A stretch of 37,210 bases of DNA from JAAYAN01 sp964437215 (lineage in GTDB: Bacteria > Bacteroidota > Ignavibacteria > Ignavibacteriales > Melioribacteraceae), in NCBI GenBank assembly GCA_964437215.1, contig CAYTFZ010000015.1:1-37210 (forward strand), written 5' to 3'. Shown here piece by piece: positions 24,972-33,070 of this stretch. The notes beneath the pieces were generated by a model that was not told the origin of the DNA, did no database searches, and saw only the letters and a list, made by a program, of their open reading frames with translations. The stretch's first letter is position 1. Each line of letters starts with the position of its first letter. Position numbers and translations under genes: made by a program.

Positions 24972-27047
24972 TTACTCTTCAACTGTAACTTGTGGTTTTC
25001 TTGATATTTTATAAAGGATAAGACCCATAAACGCAAAAAAGATTACTCCGAGAATTTCAAATCCTCCCTCGCCAAATGTTTTAATCAGGAAATCGGAAGC
25101 GTTAATTCTTTTTAGAAATTTGAATATCCTGTCATCTACTGATAACAAAGCTACAACAACACCTGCAAGCGCCCCGCCGGCAACAAGTCCGGTTGCAAAA
25201 AGACTTCCGCCGCCAAGCTCGCTGTCCTCAACTTTCTCACCTTTTTTCTTTGCAACTTTATCGGAAATGCCTTTAATAGCGCCACCTACAAAAATTGGTA
25301 ATGTAGTTGAAAGCGGAAGATAAGCACCGACGGCAAATGATAAAGCATTTACTCCGCAAAGTTCAACTGTCACTGCTAAACAAGCTCCAACAAGTACATA
25401 TTGCCAGTCGAGGTTAAATGACAGCAGACCTTTAATAAGTGTTGCCATAAGTGTGCCCTGCGGAGCCGGGAATGCATTGCTGCCAATAGCATGAGTAATT
25501 CCCTGTGCAGCCATATCAGCTGTCGGCTGATCTAATAGTTTTACAGTTGCTCCAATTACAATTGATGAAACTACAGCGCCAACAAATAGCGCAATTTGCT
25601 GGTATTTTGGAGTAGCCCCGATAATATAACCGGTCTTTAAATCCTGCGAAGTTGCCCCAGCATTTGCAGCTGCAATGCATATCATACCACCAATTACTAA
25701 AGCCATCGGTTCGTAAACCATCCCTGTCCAGCCTATTGCAATAAAAATTAAAGCAGTTCCCATCAAAGTTGCAATTGTCATCCCCGAAATAGGATTAGAG
25801 CTTGATCCGATGATTCCAACAATGCGGCTTGAAACAGTTACAAAAAAGAATCCAAAAATTATTACAAGAATACCGAGCAAAAATTTATTAAAAATGGAAT
25901 TACCCGGAATCATTGGTAAAACACTCATTAATAAAATTAAAATTGCGCTTCCGATAATCACGGTTTTAAATGAAAGATCATTTTCTGTGCGGGCAATTTT
26001 AACTTCGCTATTTTTGTTTTTTAACGAAGCTACGCTTCCTTTAAAAGAAGCAATGATAGTTGGGAAAGTTTTTAATAAAGTTATAAAACCACCGGCTGCA
26101 ACTGCTCCGGCTCCAATTTGGCGGACATAAGCTCTGTAAATTGCGTCAGGATAACTTGCAAAAGTGTGCAATTCCGGGTTCCAATTTCCCGGTCCTCCGG
26201 CAGTTAAAATATCTTTAAGGTAACCCAATTTTACAAGCTGCAAAGCAATTGTATCCGGCGGTACCAAACTTGCAAGCAAAGGAATTAATCCTAACCAGGC
26301 AAGAACACCTCCAGCCACTAATACTCCTGCTATTCTTGGTCCTATAATGTATCCAACTCCTAAATATTCAGGTGTAATATCAGCATTTATTGTTGCAGAC
26401 GGGAAGTATTTATTTGTCTGTGCTGAAACCCAAGCGGGAGTTTCAGAAATTATATGAAATACTCTTTGAAATAACGCGTAAATAAGAGCAACAGAAAGTC
26501 CTTTATAAGCAGTTTTAGCAAAATCGCCGCCTTTATCACCGGCAATAAGAACCTGCGCGCAAGCAGTTCCTTCGGGATAAGGCAGATTATTATGTTCGTT
26601 TACAATTAACGATCTTCTAAGCGGAATCATCATTAATGTTCCGAGTATTCCTCCGAACATCGCGAGAATAAGAATTGTCCAATAATTAAAATAATCTGCC
26701 CCGACACTAACTCCATCTTCACTGATTGACATAAACAAAAACGCCGGTAATGTAAAAACAACACCGGCAGCAATTGATTCACCGGCAGACCCGGTAGTTT
26801 GGATTATATTATTTTCAAGAATTGTGGTCTTAAAGTATTTCCTTCCTATTGATATTGCAAGCACTGCAATTGGAATTGAAGCAGAAACGGTTAATCCAGC
26901 TTTAAGAGCAAGAAAAACGGTTGCCGCTCCAAATAAGATACCGAAAAAAGCACCTAGTATTACAGACTTAACTGTAAATTCTGCAACGTTTGTATTTTCG
27001 GGGATATAAGATTTGAATTGTGTTTTGGGACTCGAATTTTCAGACAT
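24972..27047 (-). CDS. OPT family oligopeptide transporter
   Basis: A 691-residue integral membrane protein of the oligopeptide transporter family, which imports small peptides or metal chelates with protons. It has many hydrophobic segments across its length. Family landmarks are the N-terminal G-A-F-F-G-I-L-F-G-A-A segment, the N-N-L-P-Y-P-E-G-T-A-C motif, the G-A-T-S-Q-D-L-K-T-G-Y segment and the A-V-G-A-Y-L-P-L region. The length and order match the bacterial OPT subgroup rather than the plant YSL branch, though separation by eye is imperfect. The ATG at 27047 is preferred to a TTG two codons earlier; GGAG lies eight bases before it. An MFSD1-like transporter follows in the same operon. 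Confidence 0.92.
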   Translation of the reverse strand: MSENSSPKTQFKSYIPENTNVAEFTVKSVILGAFFGILFGAATVFLALKAGLTVSASIPIAVLAISIGRKYFKTTILENNIIQTTGSAGESIAAGVVFTLPAFLFMSISEDGVSVGADYFNYWTILILAMFGGILGTLMMIPLRRSLIVNEHNNLPYPEGTACAQVLIAGDKGGDFAKTAYKGLSVALIYALFQRVFHIISETPAWVSAQTNKYFPSATINADITPEYLGVGYIIGPRIAGVLVAGGVLAWLGLIPLLASLVPPDTIALQLVKLGYLKDILTAGGPGNWNPELHTFASYPDAIYRAYVRQIGAGAVAAGGFITLLKTFPTIIASFKGSVASLKNKNSEVKIARTENDLSFKTVIIGSAILILLMSVLPMIPGNSIFNKFLLGILVIIFGFFFVTVSSRIVGIIGSSSNPISGMTIATLMGTALIFIAIGWTGMVYEPMALVIGGMICIAAANAGATSQDLKTGYIIGATPKYQQIALFVGAVVSSIVIGATVKLLDQPTADMAAQGITHAIGSNAFPAPQGTLMATLIKGLLSFNLDWQYVLVGACLAVTVELCGVNALSFAVGAYLPLSTTLPIFVGGAIKGISDKVAKKKGEKVEDSELGGGSLFATGLVAGGALAGVVVALLSVDDRIFKFLKRINASDFLIKTFGEGGFEILGVIFFAFMGLILYKISRKPQVTVEE

Positions 27048-27164
27048 TAGCAAATCTCCGTTTAAATAGAATAAATTTAACCAGTGAATATTTCAATTAA
27101 AAGTAATAAAAGCAAGCAAAAGAATTGTTTAGGAAATAATTATCCAAAATATACTATCTCTTTA

Positions 27165-28130
27165 CTATTTATTTATAAGAAACTCATCTGCCAGGGCAAC
27201 ACCGCCGTAAATTGCAGCATCATCACCAAGTTCCGTGGTTAATAGTTTAACATCTTTCCCAGGTTCTTTAAGCACAGCCTCGCGAAACGATTCTTCAATT
27301 TCGGGCATCATAAATTTGCTCATCGCTTCAATAACCCCGCCTCCGAGTACAATTGTATCAAAATTCATCAGCGTAGTAATACTTCCCAGAACAGTTCCAA
27401 TTATTGTTGCAGCTTTATCAACATGTTTTAAAACAATTTTATCTTTCTTTTTAATTGCTTGAAGCAAGGACTTGCTTTTTATTTTCTTATTATTTTTTAC
27501 TATGGAAGAAAGGACGCTTTTTTTTCCATCTTTTATATCCGAAGTAATAGCATTTACAATTGCTGTTCTGCTGGCAATATTTTCGAAAGTCGATTTTGTT
27601 TTCACTCCGCTGAAAGTTCCTTTAAAATCGACTAAAATATGCCCTATTTCACCAGCGTAAAAACTTGAGCCGCGATACAATTTACCATCAATTATTATTC
27701 CTGAGCCTATTCCTGTGCCGATAAAAACGACAAGCATATTATTTACTTTATCTTTGAATTCAAATTTTTTAATTCCCAAAGCGGCAAGATTAACATCGTT
27801 TTCGATAAATACCGGAATTTCTATATATTTTTGAAGTTCTTCTTTAATATTAAAATTTCTAATTCCAAGGTTAGGCGCGCTTGCAATTATTCCTTCCGGA
27901 TTTACTGTTCCAGGCACACCCATGCAGATTGCGCGCACTTCACTTTCTTTTATTCCGGTAATTTTTATAATTTCCTCTATCGTACCTGCAATATCTTTAA
28001 CAATCTTTTCGGCGCCTCTGGTCTGTTTTGTTTCAATTTTAACTCTGTTTAAAACATTCAGCTTTTTATCTACGGCAGCGGTAAGTATATTTGTACCTCC
28101 GAAATCGACAGATATTGTATATTCTTTCAT
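27165..28130 (-). CDS. ROK family protein (sugar kinase-like), zinc motif absent
   Basis: A 321-residue ASKHA-fold protein of the ROK group, usually glucokinases or N-acetyl-sugar kinases. It has the phosphate-1 loop D-F-G-G-T-N at 9-14, the catalytic aspartate in E-N-D-V-N-L-A-A, G-T-G-I-G-S-G-I-I for phosphate 2, and A-G-E-I-G-H with the substrate-binding Glu and His. The zinc-binding CxCGxxGCxE segment normally found 10-15 residues after that His is replaced by a Cys-free stretch containing S-G-V-K-T-K-S-T-F-E. There is no N-terminal helix-turn-helix, so it is a kinase-type rather than a repressor-type ROK protein. The sugar is not identifiable. It diverges from rsmA. Confidence 0.87.
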   Translation of the reverse strand: MKEYTISVDFGGTNILTAAVDKKLNVLNRVKIETKQTRGAEKIVKDIAGTIEEIIKITGIKESEVRAICMGVPGTVNPEGIIASAPNLGIRNFNIKEELQKYIEIPVFIENDVNLAALGIKKFEFKDKVNNMLVVFIGTGIGSGIIIDGKLYRGSSFYAGEIGHILVDFKGTFSGVKTKSTFENIASRTAIVNAITSDIKDGKKSVLSSIVKNNKKIKSKSLLQAIKKKDKIVLKHVDKAATIIGTVLGSITTLMNFDTIVLGGGVIEAMSKFMMPEIEESFREAVLKEPGKDVKLLTTELGDDAAIYGGVALADEFLINK

Positions 28131-28242
28131 ATTTTTTTCCGTTAAATTTGATTTTACTTAATTTAAAATATAAAATCTGCGGTTCTATCTCTAATTTAAA
28201 TTCTAAATATTATTTTTAATTTTTTAATTTCCAGCGGAAACG

Positions 28243-29034
28243 ATGAAAAAATTGCCCCCTTTGAAAAGATACGGACAGAATTTTCTGACCGACAAAAATG
28301 TAATAAATAAAATTATCGAGAGCTTTTCTGCAAATCCCGATGACTTAATTGTTGAAATAGGACCGGGACGCGGTGCGCTTACAGAAATTCTTGTTGAAAG
28401 ATGCAAAAACTTTTATGCTGTTGAAATTGACAAAGGAGCTGCAGGTATCTTAAAAGAAAGATTTCCGGAATTAAATATTATTCACAAAGATTTTTTAAAG
28501 TTTAATCTTTCGGAAATTGCAGGAAACCGGAAACTCAGGGTGATTGGCAACATTCCTTACAATATTACAAAACCGATTATTTTAAAACTTATACAGAACA
28601 GAAACATAATAAACGATGCAATGCTTATGGTTCAGCTGGAAGTTGCCGAAAAAATTACAGCCCTTAAAAATCATCCCGATTACGGAATTATGTCCGTATT
28701 GATGCGCCATTTTACACAGACAGAAATATGTTTTAAAGTATCGCCGAATGTTTTTTTTCCGAAGCCGAAAGTTCATTCAGCAGTAATTAAAATCAATTTC
28801 AAGTCCGGTGAAGAAACAGCTCATTTTCCTGACGACAGAATATTCATTCAAATTGTAAACGCAGCTTTTTCCGGAAGAAGAAAAACCTTAAAAAATTCAC
28901 TGCATAATGGTATATTTGCAGACTGCAATTTTGATGCTTGCGGCATCGACCTTTCGGAACGTGCCGAACAGCTTGAAATTGAAGATTTTATCAAATTAGC
29001 AGATTGCGCAACACAGCAGTTAAAATCTAAATAA
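28243..29034 (+). CDS. rsmA: 16S rRNA (adenine1518/1519-N6) dimethyltransferase
   Basis: Dimethylates the two adjacent adenines in the 3' terminal helix of 16S rRNA (also called KsgA). The 263-residue protein begins with the family signature K-R-Y-G-Q-N-F-L at 8-15. It has motif I V-E-I-G-P-G-R-G-A-L-T at 37-47, the acidic motif II E-I-D-K, and motif IV N-I-P-Y-N at 103-107 for catalysis. The C-terminal helical domain contains P-K-P-K-V-H-S-A-V and the A-F-S-G-R-R-K-T-L-K-N segment. It leads a close plus-strand run, with the PAP2 gene six bases downstream. Confidence 0.96.
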   Translation: MKKLPPLKRYGQNFLTDKNVINKIIESFSANPDDLIVEIGPGRGALTEILVERCKNFYAVEIDKGAAGILKERFPELNIIHKDFLKFNLSEIAGNRKLRVIGNIPYNITKPIILKLIQNRNIINDAMLMVQLEVAEKITALKNHPDYGIMSVLMRHFTQTEICFKVSPNVFFPKPKVHSAVIKINFKSGEETAHFPDDRIFIQIVNAAFSGRRKTLKNSLHNGIFADCNFDACGIDLSERAEQLEIEDFIKLADCATQQLKSK

Positions 29035-29040
29035 CCAACT

Positions 29041-29973
29041 ATGAACAAATTAAAAAGCTTTTTTTTTAGATTAAACACACCCGATTTAATTGTAATTTTA
29101 TTTTATCTGATTCTTACAATTTTAAACATTGTTTTTTTTCAAAGAATAACTTTCTGGAAAACTCTTGCAGCCGCAAATCTTCTAATTATAACATTTGTCT
29201 TTTTCATCTCAGAAATTGATAACGGCAAGAATAAAATTATAAAAGCTGTTCATAACTGGTATGCCGTTCCTCTTATATTCGGCACATTCAAAGAACTTTA
29301 CTACATGGTTTATCCAATCCACGGAAGAGATTACGATGAACTTTTAATTGCAGCAGACCGGTTTATTTTCGGAACGGATCCGACACACGTACTTTATTCA
29401 ATATCGAACCCTTTTTTAACAGAATTTCTTCAGGTTGTTTACAGTTCTTTTTATTTTCTGCCAATCATTTTGGGTATCGATCTTCTGCTGAATAACCGCC
29501 ACAGAGCTTTCGAATTTTCAGTTTTTGCAGTGATTTACGGATTTTTCCTTTCGTATATAGGGTATTTATTTCTTCCGGCAATTGGTCCCCGGTTTACCCT
29601 GCACAATTTTGAAACAACAAATCTTGAACTTCCAGGATTGTTTTTAACAAAATTTTTACGAGAAATAATTAATTCCGGCGAATCAATCCCTTCCGGTACA
29701 ATAAACCCCGCTTCAGTTGTACAGCGCGATGTATTCCCGAGCGGACATACACAAATGACATTGATTGTAATGTATTTATCAGTAAAACTTAAAACTAAAA
29801 GCCGTTACTTTTTCTTAATAACCGGAACACTTTTAATTTTTGCCACTGTTTATTTAAGATACCATTATTTTGTTGATCTTTTAGGTGGAACTGTTTTTAT
29901 GATTCTTACAATGTGGAGCGGAAATATTATTTATAAAAAGTGGAAACGGATAAAATCATCTTATAACAGATGA
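29041..29973 (+). CDS. PAP2/AUR1-like membrane phosphatase or phosphotransferase
   Basis: A 310-residue polytopic membrane protein with six or more hydrophobic segments. The PAP2 active-site motifs are present in order: P-A-I-G-P-R (motif 1 variant, near 180), P-S-G-H-T-Q near 234, and R-Y-H-Y-F-V-D near 277, giving the catalytic His pair and Asp. The spacing and lumen-like loops resemble the inositol-phosphoceramide synthase (AUR1) branch of PAP2 proteins rather than short lipid phosphatases, so a head-group transfer on membrane lipids is possible. It lies six bases after rsmA and 39 bases before ubiE. The substrate cannot be named from sequence. Confidence 0.85.
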   Translation: MNKLKSFFFRLNTPDLIVILFYLILTILNIVFFQRITFWKTLAAANLLIITFVFFISEIDNGKNKIIKAVHNWYAVPLIFGTFKELYYMVYPIHGRDYDELLIAADRFIFGTDPTHVLYSISNPFLTEFLQVVYSSFYFLPIILGIDLLLNNRHRAFEFSVFAVIYGFFLSYIGYLFLPAIGPRFTLHNFETTNLELPGLFLTKFLREIINSGESIPSGTINPASVVQRDVFPSGHTQMTLIVMYLSVKLKTKSRYFFLITGTLLIFATVYLRYHYFVDLLGGTVFMILTMWSGNIIYKKWKRIKSSYNR

Positions 29974-30012
29974 TTATTTAAACGGATTATTTCAAATTAG
30001 CTGATTGTAATA

Positions 30013-30696
30013 ATGACAGAAAAGAAAACACAAGTTAAAAGAATATTCGACTCAATTTCCGGAAGTTACGATTTTTTAAATCACTTTTTAAGCGCGGGGA
30101 TTGATTATTACTGGCGGTATAAAGCGCTTAAAATGACGGATATAAATAGTAATTCTTCGGTTTTGGATATTGCATCCGGCACGGGCGATTTTGCAATTGC
30201 TGCCGGGAAATACAAACCTTTAAATATTTTCGGGGCCGATCTTTCTGCCAATATGCTTAAAGTTTTTAATTCAAAAGCAAAATGGAGCATCGGAAAAACA
30301 GTTCAAATGGCTTGCGAATTTCTGCCTTTCAAGAACAATTCTTTTACAAATGTTACTGTTGCTTTCGGAGTAAGAAATTTTTACGATTTAAATACATCCT
30401 TTGATAACATTTACAGAATTCTTCTGCCCGGCGGAAAGTTTACAATACTCGAATTCAAACTTCCGGATAATGCTTTTATCCGCTGGATTTATTTGTTTTA
30501 TTTTAATAATATTCTCCCTTTTCTTGGCCGATTATTTTCAAAAGATAGAGAAGCTTATTCCTATCTCCCCGATTCTGTAAAAAAGTTTGATGAAAATGTA
30601 AATCTTCCAGAATTACTAAAAGAAACCGGATTCAAATTGATTGTTTGCAAATCTCTTACATTCGGTATCGTTCACGTAATAATTTCAAGTAAGTGA
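30013..30696 (+). CDS. ubiE: demethylmenaquinone methyltransferase (UbiE/MenG)
   Basis: C-methylates demethylmenaquinone (and, in some bacteria, the ubiquinone precursor) using SAM, in the last step of menaquinone synthesis. The 227-residue protein has the UbiE signatures: F-D-S-I-S-G-S-Y-D-F-L-N near the N-terminus, motif I L-D-I-A-S-G-T-G-D, the A-F-G-V-R-N-F segment near 118-124 and L-L-P-G-G-K-F-T-I-L-E-F. Given the phylum, menaquinone is the likely product. There is no clear Shine-Dalgarno sequence. It may share a transcript with rsmA and the PAP2 gene. The polyprenyl synthase at 18996-20012 could supply the isoprenoid side chain or a precursor of it. Confidence 0.94.
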   Translation: MTEKKTQVKRIFDSISGSYDFLNHFLSAGIDYYWRYKALKMTDINSNSSVLDIASGTGDFAIAAGKYKPLNIFGADLSANMLKVFNSKAKWSIGKTVQMACEFLPFKNNSFTNVTVAFGVRNFYDLNTSFDNIYRILLPGGKFTILEFKLPDNAFIRWIYLFYFNNILPFLGRLFSKDREAYSYLPDSVKKFDENVNLPELLKETGFKLIVCKSLTFGIVHVIISSK

Positions 30697-30808
30697 AAAA
30701 TATTCCTATTATATAATTTTCTTTTTGACTTTCCATTTTCAGCAGCTTAATTTTAACAATTATTTTATGCTGAATATTAATTCAAATTTTATTTATCATG
30801 GAGTATTT

Positions 30809-32856
30809 ATGAAGTTCAAATTATTGTCTTTGTTTTTATTATTACCAGTTTTACTAAACGGACAAGAATGCGGCGAATGTTCGCGCCCTAGTGTTGCGCT
30901 ATACGATTTCCAAATAAATGTTCCGCGTCCGGATTCGGCACAGGAAATATTGAAGTGGTTGGACTTATTTTGGACCGGAACTTGGGCAAAAGCAAATATT
31001 AAAAGCGGTGAAACAAGCGGCTGCATTTCATGGTTCGATGGAGCAATGATAAATGCTAATACACTTAATGATGGAACTTTAAAGTATGGTATGGAATATA
31101 CCAATCTTCCCGCTGCAGGAAGCATTGGAACCAGTTATATTCTTTGGGGAAATATTTCAGGTACACCGGGCAATTATACTGCCGAGCTTGTTTTTGAAAC
31201 AGGCGAATCGCGCGAATTGGTAAAAAGTGTTTCTGTTAATTTCAGCGTTGAAGGAAACGGCGAAGTTACTGCCGGCGAACAGCTCGCTTCTCAATTCGGT
31301 TCAATTATGCAGGTAATCAGAAATTTTGAATTATACAAGAGAGACAATTTTACTGATGTTGCAATAAAAGATTTATGGACAAAAAACAGTCCTGAAGACA
31401 TAGTTGTAACTCCTTCAAAAAAAACTGCAAATGTTGGAGAAACAATAGATATTGAAATTTCGCTTATCGATTGCGATGGGGTTCCACTTCAAAACAGAAT
31501 TATTCATTTGGCTGCAACACAATTTGAAGGCAATGCAATTGACGGACCGCAAAACGGCCATTTTAATTCAGCAACAGTTACAACAAATTCGGAAGGGAAA
31601 GCAACAGCTCAATTTACAATTGACGGACCCGGAGTAGCAGTTGCCCGCGTAAGTTTTCCTCATTATAAGCCTGTCGGTCGTTGGAACTGTTATTTTGGTG
31701 AAGCATATATTAATGTTCCTACAGAATCGGTTGAAATCTCTGGTTTCTTTAAATATAAAATAGAAACAAAAGGCGATACTACTTGGACAATATCTGATGA
31801 AAATTCGACTTTATTTTTCAGGTCTAACACAAATGAATATGGCTCCGGTGAATTTAAAATTAAAGGACTTGTTGAACGCGATTATTCAATTCCAATGGTT
31901 AAATCATTTCGTAATCCTCTCTCATTTTCGGTATCAGGCAACTATAAATGGAGTAGTAGTTTTTTCAAGAATTTTACTGTTTCAACTTCTGGTGGTGATT
32001 ATCCGCAAATTTTAATTGAAAATGAAGACTATACTGAAAAAGGAGTTCTTCCTGAAGCTGAAGTTTTGATTAATCCCTATCAGCCGGATGATTTCCCGGA
32101 AGTGGATGCGAGATCGGATTTGCAGAGAAACGGGAGATCAATGACTAAAACTTTCAGCAAGGATAATGGATGGAATACAGATAACTATGACATTGATGAA
32201 ACTTCAAGCTTTTTTATGGGATTTAATAATAGCAATAATGATGATAAAATAANNNNNNNNNNNNNNNNNNNNNNNNNNNNNNNNNNNNNNNNNNNNNNNN
32301 NNNNNNNNNNNNNNNNNNNNNNNNNNNNNNNNNNNNNNNNNNNNNNNNNNNNGAAACTTCAAGCTTTTTTATGGGATTTAATAATAGCAATAATGATGAT
32401 AAAATAATAACAAAAGTAAGTGAAGATGTTTATACATATGAATACACCGATGATTATTTCGATATAAATACCGGAACTGTTTTAGATTATCACGGTCACT
32501 CGCTTACAACCAAAAGTACTGAGGAATGGTTTATTAAAATTAAACTTAACAATGTTACTACTGGAGTTGAACAGACGGGCATCCAGATTCCGGCTGATTA
32601 TTCACTCAGTCAGAATTACCCGAACCCGTTTAATCCTTTAACAATGATCAGTTATCAATTACCAATTAACAGCAATGTTTCGTTGAAGGTTTACAACATC
32701 CTCGGTCAGGATATTGCAACACTTGTAAATGAACAGCAATCAGCTGGTACATATAGCGTTAGTTTCGATGCATCTGCTTATTCAAGCGGAATTTACTACT
32801 TTAAACTTTCTTCAGGAAGCTTTAATCAGGTTCGCAAAATGGTTTTGATGAAATAA
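30809..32856 (+). CDS. T9SS type A sorting domain protein with Ig-like domain, interrupted by an artefactual gap
   Basis: A secreted protein of unknown function. The ATG at 30809, preceded by GGAG, starts a signal peptide ending at L-N-G-Q (about residue 19); in-frame starts further upstream lack support. Residues about 20-195 are unassigned, with several cysteines. About 196-285 resembles a bacterial Ig-like (Big_1/invasin) domain (V-T-P-S-K-K-T-A-N-V-G-E-T, then S-E-G-K-A-T-A-Q-F). About 290-540 is a second unassigned, beta-rich region. The last 90 residues form a type A sorting domain with S-L-S-Q-N-Y-P-N-P-F-N-P and the terminal V-R-K-M-V-L-M-K, directing export by the type IX system. A 100-N run at 32253-32352 with identical 55-base flanks splits it. 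Removing the N and one copy restores one frame of 630 residues. Confidence 0.9.
32198..32407. repeat. 55-bp exact direct duplication flanking the gap in the T9SS gene
   Basis: Bases 32198-32252 equal 32353-32407, separated only by 100 N. The length is the same as at the dnaK gap. The duplicate is in frame on both sides, as expected if the two contigs simply overlap. Confidence 0.95.
32253..32352. other. assembly gap of 100 N (spurious)
   Basis: A default-length N run between two contig ends that share 55 bases. No sequence is missing. Confidence 0.95.
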
Positions 32857-32861
32857 TTTTT

Positions 32862-32889
32862 ATAAACCGGTAATTATTTACCGGTTTAT
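32862..32889 (+). terminator. rho-independent terminator after the T9SS gene
   Basis: Perfect 12-base arms ATAAACCGGTAA (32862-32873) and TTACCGGTTTAT (32878-32889) with a TTAT loop start five bases after the stop codon. The following bases are T-rich (TTATCTTTTTC). Confidence 0.85.
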
Positions 32890-33070
32890 TTATCTTTTTC
32901 TTAAATTATTGTTCTTTTTTTTATTTATTGGATTAAAACATTAATTAACTATTTACTAATCATTATCGGATAAAACCACTGCTATCTTATGAACATTCAT
33001 CTGCGCTTCTCAGATTTTCCGGTAATCCGATTTTATTCAATCCTGATTTACAAAATTTAAGAGGGAAAAT

